Source of the DNA: Sternotherus odoratus
Taxonomy: Eukaryota; Chordata; Testudines; Kinosternidae
DNA: 64,000 bases
Direction of reading: 5' to 3'
NCBI GenBank assembly: GCA_032164245.1
Contig: JAVMKO010000003.1
Coordinates: forward strand, 39,372,890-39,436,889
Each line of letters opens with the position of its first letter. The stretch's first letter is position 1. Made by a program: the position numbers and the translations under genes. The notes below the pieces were generated by a model. That model was not told where the DNA came from. It did not search any database and worked only from the letters and a program-made list of their open reading frames with translations. Shown here in pieces: positions 12,940 through 24,199 of the stretch.

Positions 12940-13230
12940 GATCTTTTCTTTGGAATGCTCTAGCTTCTCCCATGGTTAGGAGTGGGAACTTGAAATTTGG
13001 CAGGAGGTTGGTCTTTCTGTCAGGGATGTGCCTTTTGCTGTTCTTGTTAAAATCTGTCCAAATTTGGTCAAGTTATGAGACTTTCAAAAATCAGTTTGCA
13101 CGTGATCAGTAAAGACTTCTTTAATTTTAGCAGCTAAAATATCTGAAGATTCTGTCATCACTGAGCATGCTCAAGCCTCTCACAGCTCCTACTGTTGACC
13201 ATAGCACACATGTGCCATTCCCATCGAGTG
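12940..13230 (+). repeat. Dispersed repeat, copy 1
   Basis: This segment aligns by eye with 31480-31760 in the same orientation. Shared landmarks in order are: 'gggaacttgaaatttggcagg', 'gtcagggatgtgccttttgc', 'aaatttggtcaagttatgag' and 'gcagctaaaatatctgaag', each with a diverged counterpart in the second copy. Both copies are followed by purine-rich DNA. The family is unknown to me and carries no coding sequence that I recognise. Confidence 0.65.
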
Positions 13231-14215
13231 ACTAAGCTTGCTCCAGCCCAGCTCTACACCTCTTTCCCCAGAGTCCCACCCTGGTTCTTCCCACCCCTGC
13301 CCTGCCTTTTCCCACCCAGTTCCTCCCCCTCCATCTAGCACCTCCTGACTGAGCAAAACAGCTGATCCATGGCAGGCAGGAGGTGCTGGGAGGGGAAAGC
13401 GCTGACCAGTGGGACTGCAGGTGAGCAGGAGTTACTGGAGGAAGGTGGAGGTTCTGATGGGGGGATACCATTTTTCCCCATGGGTGCTCCATCCACCATT
13501 TTCCCCCAAGGGTGCTCCATCCCCAGGGCATCCAGAGAGTCAGCAGGGTGCCTGGGTCCTTTCACTGACACACCCCACTCTCTGCTGGCACCCATGCGAC
13601 ATAGAGGAGAAAAGTGTCTGATTCAAATGCAGAGAGCACAAAAGCCAAACAGGAGGAGGGAAGGGAGTAGACTAGAACTACAGTCTGGTGAGACAGGAAC
13701 TGGCTGGACAGGGAGCCTGAAACTAGAACCATGGGACAGGGTAGGCTGGGACAGAGAGCCTTTCAGACAAAGAGACTAAGACTAGGAAACAGCAGAGAAG
13801 GGAGATAGAGTGGGAGGGGAGATCACATAGGAAGAGGTGGGCTGGGGCTTGAGGGCAGGATGTAAACTGGTTGGACAAAGAAAGTGGATAAGAAGCTAGG
13901 TAGGTGGTGAGGAGAGACTGAGATTGATCAGGAGCAGAGATGGGAGGGGAGAGACTGATCAGACATGGAGCCAGAAGTGGGGGTCTGGGACTGGCTGGGC
14001 AAGGAGCCTGGGGATGAGGTATTGGGGCAGGACAGGGGAGCTGAGACTGGCTGGACAAGGGAACTGATATTGGGCAGGGGAAGAGACTGGAAGCTGGGAG
14101 GGAGATTAGGGCTCAGGTGGCAAAACCTGAAGATGGAGGCTGAGATTAGAAGCCTAAAGAGTAGAAATTGGGAGTGGAGACAGGGAGAGCAGAACTGGTG
14201 CAAGCAGTGGAAAAA
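13231..14215 (+). repeat. Purine-rich degenerate minisatellite
   Basis: From about 13630 the forward strand is strongly purine-biased. It repeats a loose unit built on 'gagactggctgg', 'aaggagcctgg' and 'ggaggggaga', with a spacing of very roughly 40-60 bp. The first part (13231-13620) is C-rich and contains two nearby copies of gggtgctccatcc (13482 and 13509). Long open frames on both strands arise from the composition and show no domain. It appears to be the tail of the dispersed repeat at 12940, since 31800-32450 has similar composition after the second copy. Confidence 0.5.
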
Positions 14216-14372
14216 ATAGGATGTGATCATGTCATTAAAGCCTGCCTCATGATGCAAACACACAAATGGGCTGAACTAAGGTTGCATATGCAACTTGAAT
14301 TCTGGCATTTCCTAAATGCTGAGTGCTTGAATTTGCAATCTTAATAATGTTCTTTTCACTTGTGTATCACAC

Positions 14373-15146
14373 TGTAACGGGGTCGGTCACTCACCCGGCG
14401 GCGCCCCCGTCTGGTCGTCTGGGAATTAGCTCTTTTTGACCCAGGAGCGCCCTCTGTTGGCCGACGTCCGCTTCTCCACACTCTGGCCCCGTGCCCTTCC
14501 CGGCCCCGGAGCCCCTTGCTGAGGGTGCTGCACCCCTGCAGTACCCCCCTGGTCTTAGGGTCTCCCCCTCCCTGGGGAACCCACCTGGTCTTAGGGTCTC
14601 CCCCTCCCTGGGGAACCCACCACCCACTATCCCCAACTCGCCTCAGATACTGCCACTGCCAGTCATCACTGTCTCAGTTCACGGAGGCTGACTGCAGTCT
14701 CATGGTTACTCATCACCGGCGAGAAGGGGTTGGCCTGCTGCTTCTATTCCTAGCCCTGGGCCGCCCCCTTGCAACCTCCAGTACCCCGTGGGTCGGGCCT
14801 TCCCTAGGCTCAGCAAACTGGGGCCCTCCAGCTAGAGCTAGTCGCTCCCTGGCTCCCAGCTGCCTTGCCCTTGCCTTGTCCCAGTCCAGGTACTTTGATA
14901 AAGGCTCCCTGCAGCCAGGCCCTGTCTCCCTCTGAATACAGAGGAGACTGACTCACTGGCTCCTGCCTCCCAGGCTTTTATACAGCCTGGAATGTTTGGG
15001 GCGTGGCCACACAGCTGAGCCGGCTTTCCACTTAAGCCTGCTAGCAGGCTCCCAGCCACAGCCCCTTCCCTGGGCTGCTTCCAGCCCCCTTCCTGGGGCT
15101 ACCCCAGCCCCTTTTCAGGGGGGGAGCGGGTGGTCACCCCGCTACA
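14373..15146 (-). mobile_element. Solo LTR with TATA box, reverse orientation
   Basis: The 774-bp unit begins tgtaacggggtcgg and ends ccccgctaca, and is flanked by the 5-bp duplication cacac (14368-14372 and 15147-15151). On the reverse strand a TATA element, TGTATAAAAGCC, lies near 14980-14991, about 160 bp inside the reverse-strand TG end, placing the promoter in the U3 part. This supports reverse transcription of the parent. No internal coding region remains, so it is a solo LTR. Whether the parent was gypsy or retroviral is unresolved. The GC content is much higher than the flanks. Confidence 0.8.
14548..14619 (-). repeat. 36-bp tandem duplication inside the LTR
   Basis: Two adjacent 36-bp units (14548-14583 and 14584-14619) are identical by eye, each starting cctggtcttagggtctcc. 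Their identity suggests a recent slippage event, or an LTR variant that amplified with the duplication already present. Confidence 0.85.
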
Positions 15147-15184
15147 CACACAAAAAACCCTACATTTATATACAGGAAGTCAAT

Positions 15185-15560
15185 AGTCACCAAATGAAAT
15201 TAATAGGCAGCATGTTTAAAACAAATAAAAGGAACTATTTCTTCATAAAGTGCAGTCAGCCTGTGGAACTCTTTGCCAGAGGATGTTGTGAAGGCCAAGA
15301 TTATAACAGGGCTTTAAAAAAGAACTCAATAAGTTCACGAAGGATAGGTCCATCAGTGTCTATTAGCCAGGAGAGGCAAGGATGGTGTCCCTAGCCTCTC
15401 TTTGCTGGAAGTTGGGGATGGGCAACGAGGGATGGATCTCTTGATGATTACTTGTTCTGTTCATTCTCTCTAAAGCACCTGGGATTGGACATGGTAGGAA
15501 AAGAAGATACTGGGCTAATTGGACCTTTGATTTGACCCAGTGTGGCAGTTCTTATGTAGA
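15185..15560 (+). mobile_element. CR1 LINE 3' end
   Basis: The sequence parallels the 3' part of the CR1 copy at 21424-22186. Shared landmarks are the C-terminal ORF2 region with tgtggaactctttgcc, followed by ggtgtccctagcctct, gggctaattggacc and ttgacccagtgtggcag, then a terminal gttcttatg. Frameshifts and substitutions make it non-coding. It is 5'-truncated, as is usual for CR1, and lies only about 40 bp right of the LTR at 14373-15146. Confidence 0.8.
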
Positions 15561-18155
15561 CTGAAATGAGCTGAGGACCTGAGCTAATAATGAATAAATA
15601 TATTTTCTGATGACTAACTGTATTAAAATGCAGTAGAACAGAAATGCTTTTTCTATTTTTGGTTTCCTAATGGCTTTGCACTTTTTTCTACAATCCAAAA
15701 GGACATCTGCACACTGAAAATAAGGAAAAGTTCACAAAAACTCATATCAGAAGCATTTTGTTACAATCAGTGTCTAGAGAAAATGGCTGCATATTCTTTC
15801 TATGATACAGAAAAGGCTCTAGATTCATGTTGAAAGGGCTTGTAAACGCCTTGCAAAGAGGACTTGTTGCGCATATTGTATTGATCTTACAAACTGTGGG
15901 GATGAATAAACAATAATTCAGGGTTACTTTTTGTACCAACATGATTCTCTCATACTTGCAACAAATCTATTCTGCCTTCTGCTGATCCTTGCATTTCTCC
16001 CTGGCTTTCTAAATGAAAACCATTCCCTCAGTGACCAAAATGACCACCTTGTATACTGCATGAGTGATGTTTTTAATTTCTCTGTTACTTCAGACATGTA
16101 TTGGAAAACAAATGGCTAGAACTGTATACGTATGAAAACATAAATAAGTGTGTAGGCTCCACTAAGGACATCCAAAGTGAAGTAATGCTTAGTAAATTAG
16201 GTGGATCCTTGTGACCTTGGCAGTGACTACTGAACCATATGAGTTAACGTATGAGAAATGACGTTAACAACTATATATATATATATATTTCCAGCTCATC
16301 CAGAAAGCAAAAGCTGATCATTTAAAAAGCTACTTGTCTTACCCTTTCCGCTTGCACTTTTGAATATAAATGCACAGTAAAAAAAAAAAAAACATAGTAA
16401 GACCCATAGTTTTGTTACTCTCTATCCAAGCCAGAAAAAATGGAAAGGCTATTCCTTAATTTAATTTGAATAATGATTGTTGAAAACGTTTAATTATGTT
16501 GGCAGCGCTTCAACAATTCTAGCAGAATAGGAGCTCACTCTAACACCTGGAGCATGATTTGGAGTGTCTAGAGTTAATTGGAATGCAAAGACGATTAAAT
16601 AACTGCACTCCACCTGTTTCCTTGACTACAGTCATGAAGGGCCAGATTATGCACTTTGATACACATTCACAACTCCCACTGAAATCGAAGAGTCAAATTA
16701 TTCTCTCAGTAATATCTGTAATCCTCCCTTGCTTTCATTTATACTGCTATCACCTCACTGGTTGCCTTGATATAACTGAGACAGAATTTGACCCATAATG
16801 TTGACTCTTTATTTAAAGATATTAAGCAGACTTCTGCATTTATTTTATTTCATGCAGCACCATCTGGCTGCATTTTTGAAGGCAGATTTTGAATCTCATT
16901 ATTGCAACTACAGCTGCCATGCTTCCTCAAATTGATATCGCTCAGAACCTACGATACTCTTAACAGCACTGATGTGCTAAGCAAAGAAAGAATTAACAGA
17001 TCACATACATTTTATATGATTGGGTATTATTGCTTGATATGTCTTTAAACCCTACAGTTGTTGAACTGTAATCTACCATTAGCAACCAGATGATCTCTTT
17101 TTACTAATAGAGAATGTCAGTCAATTTTCACAGAACTTCCTTTCTTAGGGGAAAAAAAGGGTCGGCGATCCACCTTGTTTCAGTATATCCAGGTACATGT
17201 GTAATTTAGTGGAGCTGTCAAAATGCATTACTGGGGGACTGTATCTCGTTTCTTCATTTTCTAGACCTGTCCTGTATCAGAGGTGCAAAGACTAATGCTG
17301 TCACAATACAAATATAGGAACCTGGTAGAGCTGTTTGTAAACTTAATCACTTAGAAGGCAACATAGCTGACTACATAATATCTCTGCCTTTAAATGTTTC
17401 TCTAACACTCCCATCTATTGGGTGACAGAATATTAACTGCACACAGATTAAATATCACTTGAAGTGCTTGTTTGAGCACATGAAATGTCACTAATGTATA
17501 AATGTGTTATTGAACAATAAAGATTTCCATAGGGTCTGTGGTATCAAATATTTAAATTGTAATCATGCTTTCCCCCCTATATTATGCCTCTTCAGATTTT
17601 GGGTGCTTTATATTTTTGCTTCTCTCTACCTTTTCCACATTTATGTAGTTGCCTCACCATTACACTGGAAAAATAAGACCAAGCCATGTGTTTAGTGATA
17701 ATGATGCAAAAGTTTTCTTTCTGTAATTTTGAAGACTTGCCTAAACAAACTCAAAAAGTAGATGGATTTTGTTCCATGATTTTCACAATCTTTATCTGAT
17801 CCGGCAGTTGTTAGATCCATATTTCTGCCTTCTCCTTAGACTTTAATTTGGGTTTTAATAACTGAAGGCACATTTATTGTATATGGATCTACACACAAAA
17901 AATGTCTTTAAACCAGCAGTGTACTGTAACTTACTTCTAGGCTTCCACCAGGATACTCTGTAATTTTTCATTGAGCATAAAATAAAACAGTATATGAGTA
18001 GGGAATTGCAGTATCAGAAGCTCACCAATATTTGTCATTTAGAAAGTACAATCTATCTCTGCAATGATTGGGTTTAGACGCAAGCCATGTTCTGTTGTAC
18101 TGTATCAGTGATTTAAATAGCATCTTACAGCATGTAGCTGGGATAGCATGTAAAA
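15561..18155. other. Gene-free AT-rich DNA
   Basis: No gene is supported. A (TA)n run lies at 16272-16288 and an A run at 16379-16392. The block at 16635-16800 starts gggccagattatgc and ends tttgacccataat, a terminal arrangement seen in small old MITE-like repeats, but I cannot place it in a family. The rest looks unique. Confidence 0.45.
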
Positions 18156-18385
18156 CAGCGGTTCTCAACCCTTGTCGAACCTCAACCCTTTTTTCTTATG
18201 CAGGCTTGTATGTCCGCCGAAATGCCACTGAATTAATTTCTTCCGCAATCAGCGGCTTTTCGGCAGACATGTGCACGCTTCAAAGTGTCCACCAAAACCA
18301 GAAGCAACCACTTTGGCAGCTTTTCGGTGGACACTTTGACGCGCATGGCATGTCTGCCGAAAAGCCGCCGAATGCGGAAGTCGGA
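18156..18385 (+). mobile_element. hAT-like fragment with internal palindrome
   Basis: The left edge cagcggttctcaaccc is a typical hAT terminus. Inside, an inverted repeat pairs the arm from 18253 (cggcttttcggcagacatg) with the arm ending at 18367 (catgtctgccgaaaagccg), and further inward gtgtccacc with ggtggacac. I could not find a right terminus matching the left one: at about 18385 the text changes directly into gypsy pol. It may be a truncated element or two elements joined. Confidence 0.5.
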
Positions 18386-19590
18386 GATGTTCTAGGTGCT
18401 CTGCCCATGAGTCAGAAAATATGGCCACATTGTCAAGGTAGGTGACTGCAGATTCTCCCAATCCCAGTAAGAGACTATTTACAAATCTTTGGAAGGTCAC
18501 GGGTGCATTTTGCAGCCTGAAAGGGAGCACATCAAATTCATACAGCCCTGCATGGGTGATGAAGGCTGACCTTTCTTTGGCAGATTCATCTAGCAGCACT
18601 TGCCAGTACCCCTTAGTTAACTCTAAGGGTAGAGATGAACTGGGCATGTCCCAGTTTTTCCACTAACTCATCTGTGCAAGGCCTTGGATAGTTGTCTGGG
18701 TGAGTTACAGCATTTAGCTTACAGTAGTCCACGCAAAAGTCCATCTAGTTTGGGGACTAGAAGCACTGGAGATGCCCATGCACTGTGAGAATGGTGGATT
18801 ACACCCATCTGTAGCATGTCCTGGATCTCCCGTTCTATAGCAGCTTTGGCTTGAGGAGCCACCTGGTAAGGTTGGGCTCTAATTGGGTGGTCATTACCTG
18901 TGTCAATGGAGTAGTATGCCCGTTCCGTCCATCCTGGGGTAGCTGAGAACATCAGCACAAAGCTAGTGCACAGCTCCTTGATTTACTGGCACTGCATGTG
19001 TCTGAGGGTCATTGAGAAGTTTACCTCTTTCATGCCACCATCACTGTTTCCTTCATAGTAGACACCTTCAGGCCACTCAGCGTCATCTCCTCCCTGGGCT
19101 GTAAACTGACAAACCTTTAATTCTATGGAATAAAAGGGCTTTAGAGAATTAACATGGTACACTTTAGGCTTTAGATTTGGAATGCTATGAGGTAGTTAAG
19201 AGCTCCTAGATGCTCTTGGACCATAAAAGGTCCTTCCCATGACGCTTCCATCTTATGGGCCTGAAGCACCTTCAAGACCATGACCTGCTCCCCTACTTTA
19301 AAAGAATGCTCTCTGGAATGAGTATCATAACAGGCCTTTTGCTCTTCCTGAGCATCCTTCAGGTTTTCTTTAGAAAGGGCTAAAGAGGTTCGGAGGGTGT
19401 TTTGTAGGTTGATTACAAAGTCCAGAATGTTAGTTCCTGGAGAAGGTGTAAACCCCTCCCATTGCTGCTTCACCAGCTGTAATGGTCCCTTAACCTTGCA
19501 GCCATACACAAGTTCAAATGGTTAAAACCCTAAACTGGGATGTGGTACAGCCCTGTAGGCAAAGAGCAACTGCTGTAGCACTAGGTCTTT
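18386..19590 (-). pseudogene. Ty3/gypsy pol fossil, integrase before RT (Gmr1-like order)
   Basis: On the reverse strand, reading from 19590 downward, the first part is the end of an integrase: FAYRAVPHPSLGF, then ELVYGCKVKGPL, a YDTHSREHSFKVGEQV segment and a GPF module (GPFMVQEHLGALNYLI). After KVYHVNSLKPFY, a linker leads, from about 18958, to TERAYYSIDTGNDHPIRAQP and ASPVLLVPKLDG (start of the RT). The RT palm follows: YWQVLLDESAKERSAF, LYEFDVLPFRLQNAP, and YLDNVAIFSDSW in place of the usual Y-x-D-D. Standard Ty3/gypsy elements place integrase after RT, while Gmr1-like elements reverse this, so the order seen here points to that lineage. Stops and a frameshift near 18650-18720, the D-to-N change and truncation at 18386 show that it is dead. 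Confidence 0.75.
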
Positions 19591-19999
19591 TTTTTCTTTT
19601 CTGATTGTATTTTTTCTCTGATGTGTTTTTTATTGACTCCTCAGCTCTGGTGGCTCCAGAAGACTGCATGCCACTCAAGACTGAGCTGAGTGCTTAGGAG
19701 GGAAACTTGGACCAGCAGGCTGCTCCCAGAGTCTACAGCCCTGGGCATGAAAGCTGCTTCTGCAGCCAGCTACATTTGTGATCACAACAGGTGCCTAGGG
19801 AGAAGAATTCTTCCAAGGACCTACCAGCACTGTCACCTTCAGACTCAGCAGTAGATTTGCAGTGAGTGGCAAGGAGTAGTTTGGATTATGTGGCTTTTTC
19901 CACCTACACAAGTCCCTTCCTCTGCTCTGCATATCTGCCTGAACTGGTTTTGTGCCTCTAGCTTAGTAAACATTGGTCTAATGCAAAAGTTCTTCCAAC
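19591..19999. other. Unassigned DNA
   Basis: No gene. A T-rich tract at 19588-19600 borders the integrase fossil. The remainder shows no repeat terminus that I can recognise. Confidence 0.4.
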
Positions 20000-20007
20000 G
20001 TGTAGAC

Positions 20008-20407
20008 CAGTGATTCTCAACCAGGGCCTACGCAGAGATGTTCCAGGGGCACATCAGCTTATCTAGATATTTGCCCAGTTTTACAACAGGCTACTTAAAA
20101 GCACTAGCAAAGTCAGTACTAACTAAAATTTCATACAGACAATTTTTATAGACTTTTTATACTGCTCCATATACTAAACACTGAAATGTAAGTACAATAT
20201 TTATATTTCAGTTGAGTTATTTTATAATGATATGGTAAAAATGAGAAAGCAAGCAATTTTTCAGTAACAGCATTCTATGGCATAATTGTATTTTTATGTC
20301 TGATTGTGTAAGCAAGTAGTTTTTAACTGATGTGTAATTTAGCGGTAAGCAAGACAAATCAGACTCCTGAAAGGTGTACAGTAGTCAGGAAAGGTGCGGA
20401 ACCACTG
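20008..20407 (+). mobile_element. hAT (Charlie-like) MITE
   Basis: The ends cagtgattctcaacc and, in reverse, cagtggttccgcacc form a terminal inverted repeat. The 8-bp flanks gtgtagac (20000-20007) and gtctaaac (20408-20415) match at six of eight positions, consistent with an old hAT duplication. The 400-bp interior is AT-rich and non-coding. The divergence of the flanks suggests an ancient insertion. Confidence 0.7.
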
Positions 20408-20415
20408 GTCTAAAC

Positions 20416-21420
20416 TACTACAGAACAAATCTGGGGACACAAATGAGCTCTTTGATTTGCATCTGTGTTTGTGACTTAATGCTTTGTAGAGCAAATGCAG
20501 CAGCACATTTTCCAGGCACCATCCATTTGACTGAGCAATGCAAAGTACTTTTTTTTTTTATCTCCCATCCATCTCCCCATAAAAAATACCCTACCTGAAA
20601 CAGAAGTCTTGGCTGAGACTCCCATTAGTCTAACTAACTGTAAAGCAGTCCAGGGAGTACTCGTTACGTGCCTGTGCTATGACAGCGTGTGATGACACTG
20701 TGGACTAGATCCACACGGGGATTTAAGGATTGTCTGTACTGGAAATGCTACAGTGAAGGCACTACCTTCACTCACAGAGCACAGTGATAATTTGTAGCTG
20801 ATTCTATTCTTGGGTTTGTTTTTTCATGAGATGCACAACTAGCTCTCTGAGGCTGAGTGCCACAGGTTTAACGTGGACAGACAAAATTCTCCTAGCATTA
20901 TTTGGACTGCTCATAAGGTGAAGATTTCTTTTAGCAAATGGGGCAGGGATTGTGTTGAAACAAAACATGTGTGTGGCTTAAGCAGCAGCATCTTTCCCAC
21001 AACAAAGCAATTTAAATATACAAGAGACACACTGAATTTCCATTGAATTTCCTTAGAAATAGAAATGAAATTATAAATCAGTCCATCGGGTAACAATGTT
21101 AATAAATAATAAGAAAAGAGGGAAATATGTTTTGCATGTGATGTTGAAAAATGTATTTTAAAGCCATCTTTCATACAGAATTATTTATTGTAGGAATGAA
21201 AAAAATCCTATTATGGAGCAAATCCCACAATTTGAAAGGCAATTAACATCTCTGTGTTGGGGACTATTGATTCCCTGTAAGAACATGATCCAGAATCAAT
21301 GATGACCTCTTTATGCTGACTTCCAGTACATAATTTTTTGGTGACTAAAAGGAATTCATTTAAATGACACAAAAAAGATTGTCTTTTACCAAGTAGGGTA
21401 AACACAGCTAATTTTCAAGA
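20416..21420. other. Gene-free DNA
   Basis: No gene, RNA or transposon boundary is visible. A short T run lies near 20550. It ends at the CR1 copy that begins near 21424. Confidence 0.45.
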
Positions 21421-21423
21421 TCA

Positions 21424-22190
21424 TGTTGGACGCAGTGTGCAGCGGCAGTCAAAAAAGCAAACAGGATGTTAGGAATCATTAAAAAAGGGATAGAGAATAA
21501 GTCAGAGAATATCTTATTGCCCTTATACAAATCCATGGTGCGCCCACATCTTGAATACTGCGTACAAATGTGGTCTCCTCATCTCAAAAAGGATATAGTG
21601 GCACTAGAAAAGGTTCAGAGAAGGGCAACTAAAATGATTAGGGGTTTGGAATGGGTCCCATATGAAGAGAGATTAAAGAGGCTAGGACTTTTTAGCTTGG
21701 AAAAGTGGAGACTAAGGGGGGATATGATAGAGGTATATAAAATTATGAGTGGTGTGGAGGAAGTAAATAAGGAAAAGTTATTTACTTGTTCCCAAAATAG
21801 AAGAACTAGGGGCCACTCAATGAAATTGGCATGCAGCAGGTTTAAAACAAATAAAAGGAAGTTCTTCTTCACACAGCGCACAGTCAACCTGTGGAACTCC
21901 TTACCTGAGGAGGCTGTGAAGGCTAGGACTATAACAGGGTTTAAAAGAGAGCTGGATAAATTCATGGAGGCTAAGTTCATAAATGGCTATTAGCCGGGAT
22001 GGGTAATGAATGGTGTCCCTAGCCTCTGTCTGTCAGAGGGGGGTGATGGATGGCAGGAGAGAGATCGCTCGATCATACCTGTTAGGTTCACTCACTCCGG
22101 GGCACCTGGCATTGGCCACTGTCGGTAGACAGGATGCTGGGCTAGATGGACCTTTGGTCTGACCCAGTATGTTCTTATGTTCTTATTTAG
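21424..22190 (+). mobile_element. CR1 LINE, 5'-truncated, relatively young
   Basis: This copy carries the C-terminal part of CR1 ORF2 and the 3' UTR. It ends with the terminal tandem short repeat atgttcttatgttcttat. The 3' UTR has the familiar ggtgtccctagcctctgtc and gacctttggtctgacccag. The reading frame is still open over 175 codons, so the copy is younger than the other CR1 fragments in this window. The 5' end near 21424 is a truncation point; I could not find a clear TSD. Confidence 0.9.
21466..21993 (+). pseudogene. CR1 ORF2 C-terminal fragment (open frame)
   Basis: The frame encodes the region downstream of the RT catalytic core. Motifs in order are [52 protein letters not shown], and NLWNSLPEEAVKA near the end, stopping after INGY. 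The RT catalytic motif and the N-terminal endonuclease are absent, so it cannot act. The methionine at 21466 is simply the first ATG in the truncated frame and not a true start. Confidence 0.85.
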
Positions 22191-22590
22191 AGCAAAAAGT
22201 ACATAAGGTAAACAAGTACCTCCAGACTATATATGTCACTTTTAGTTTACACCATGTAGATCCAGAATTTCAAACAAATGAAGGTCCTAAGTCTGCCATC
22301 CATGTGAATGGCTTTCCCACTTGTGTATAGCTCTTTTCATGTGAGTCCTCCAAATGGACAAAGGTGTCTACCCAAGAGGCCAGTTCATGAGCCAGAATTG
22401 AGGTTTTATCTAGACAGTAATCATGATAAAGACACAGACCACAGTTCAGAAACTGGATTTCACTCTTAAATACTTTTTTTTAAAGTTTATCACCCAGACT
22501 TAGCTTCTTCACATCGATGTATTCACTAAGTGAAATTCACTGTCAGGGTTGGCCATGGGATCAAATACAACAACTGGATATAAAAAGGAG

Positions 22591-23088
22591 CAGGGCTGAC
22601 GACAGGGGGGTACTACGGGTACAGCTGTACCGGGCCCCCCGACTTTAGGGGGGCCCCGGTACAAAGCTGTACCCATTGTCATCCCCCCTTGTCGCCGGGC
22701 CTGGAGAGCGGGGAAGGGGCGGGGAGGCGGCGCAGCTCTCCTCCGGACGAGCGCGCCTGGCCCCGGCAGGAGCGTTGAGCCCGGCCGGCGGCAGCGGTGC
22801 AGTCCGGGGGAGAAAGGGCAGGAGGAGGGAGGAACAGCAAGGGCGGCTCACGCCGCTCCCGGGCTCTCGCTCCCGCTGCCACCAGCTGTCAGCTGGGGGG
22901 GAGCACCGGCTGGGCTGGGGGGAGGGGAGGTCAGCTGGGATTCCTCCCCCAGCCGCTGTCAGCTGGGGGGGGGAGCGCCGGCTGGGCTGGGGGGGGGCAG
23001 CTGGGCTGGGGGGCGGGGGGGCCGGCTGGGCTGGGGGGGGCCCAAACTATCAGAGTAGGGGGCCCCCAAATTTCTGTCGCCGGCTCTG
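22591..23088 (+). mobile_element. GC-rich hAT MITE
   Basis: The ends cagggctgacgacag and, in reverse, cagagccggcgacag agree at about 12 of 15 positions. Flanking 8-mers aaaaggag (22583-22590) and gaaaggag (23089-23096) differ by one base. Just inside the ends are paired segments gggggccccggtac and gtaccgggcccccc (22622-22663). The core holds about five irregular copies of ccggctgggctgggggg (22900-23040). The open frames on both strands come from this GC-rich repeat and show no domain. The neighbourhood is AT-rich, so the element stands out as a small CpG-rich island. Confidence 0.75.
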
Positions 23089-23393
23089 GAAAGGAGTGTT
23101 TAACTTTATGACCAAAAATAGCATTAGTAGTTATACATGTCAAAATGAAGTTTGAAAACCACCATAATATTGTTCAAAGATGTATAAGAAAATGCTAACA
23201 TATTTTTAATTTTGATAGGACAGTTTAACTTTTTAAATATTATTCTTATTTAGATAAGTGCTTAAAATCAAATTTATTTCATCTGTCTTCTATTTAGCAT
23301 ACTTTCTCACAAGCTCCAAATGGAGTTTGCATTAACATGGCTTTTGTTAAATCCTTGTTGGTGTATCATCTTCATTGATATTGGGACAACTTT

Positions 23394-23663
23394 CAACTTG
23401 TCTACAGGGGGACACTCAGGAAAGGTAATCTGAATTAACTAAAGTGTGAATTACAAGTGGATTAGTTAAACTATATTAAATCCCCGTGCTGAAACTCTAA
23501 TTAAAAACTAAAATGGCCTTAAATTAAATCAAATTAAATCCACTTTAATTCTGAATGAGAGTATTCATACAGGGAGTTAATGCAGTTTAACCAATCCACT
23601 TTTAATTCACACCTTTGGTTAATTTGTATTAATTTTCCTGAATGCCCCTGTGTATACAAGCCC
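23394..23663. mobile_element. Palindromic MITE, Harbinger-like
   Basis: The 270-bp unit reads nearly the same in reverse: caacttgtctacaggggg and cccctgtgtatacaagccc at the ends, and ttaattcagattacc/ttaattttcctgaatg and other pairs inward. Flanking trinucleotides are ttt on both sides. The ends resemble those of 59129-60555, which has TAA duplications, so I assign it tentatively to PIF/Harbinger. It has no coding sequence. Confidence 0.6.
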
Positions 23664-24199
23664 TTTGTCTGGTGCTTGTTAGAGAAGTATTGTTACTCAC
23701 TAAGGTGAGGCAATTGTAATAGTTCAGAAATTATTGTTTTCTTTATCATTCTATTAATAGTTCCATTCGGAGGTTTTTATTATTGAAAGAGCTACTCTCT
23801 GAGGTCTAATTCATTCATATTGTCACAAAAGTCGAAATTTACAGTGCCGCCTATTATAGAAAAAGTAGAGCTGGTCATAATCTCTGTCCCATGAAGCATA
23901 CAGTGCTTACTCTTTATACAATTGTGTTGTATTTTAGCTTTTGTCTGATTTACTGCTTTTACTGGTGACAGCAAAGTTGCCGTATTCATTCAACAAACCA
24001 GTAGCCAGATGAATTGAAAGAGAATAGTTAGTCAGGCTTCTCTAGCACTAACCGCTACAACATGGGAAAGACAAAATACTCTTTAACAAACATTTCAGCT
24101 TGAGTCTCAAGGCAAATAATATTTTGACAAGAACCATAAAATAAGAGGGCAGGTCCCTGCATCCCTCCTGAGATCCACTGACTTCTTTGTGACTTCAAG

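Noticed and set aside
13232..14263. Several frames above 100 codons in C-rich and purine-rich DNA.
   Set aside because: They reflect strand-biased composition of a degenerate minisatellite. No domain, splice pattern or start context supports them.
22645..23155. GC-rich block resembling a CpG island with frames on both strands.
   Set aside because: Its inverted ends and 8-bp flanking duplication show that it is a hAT MITE; there is no promoter or exon context.
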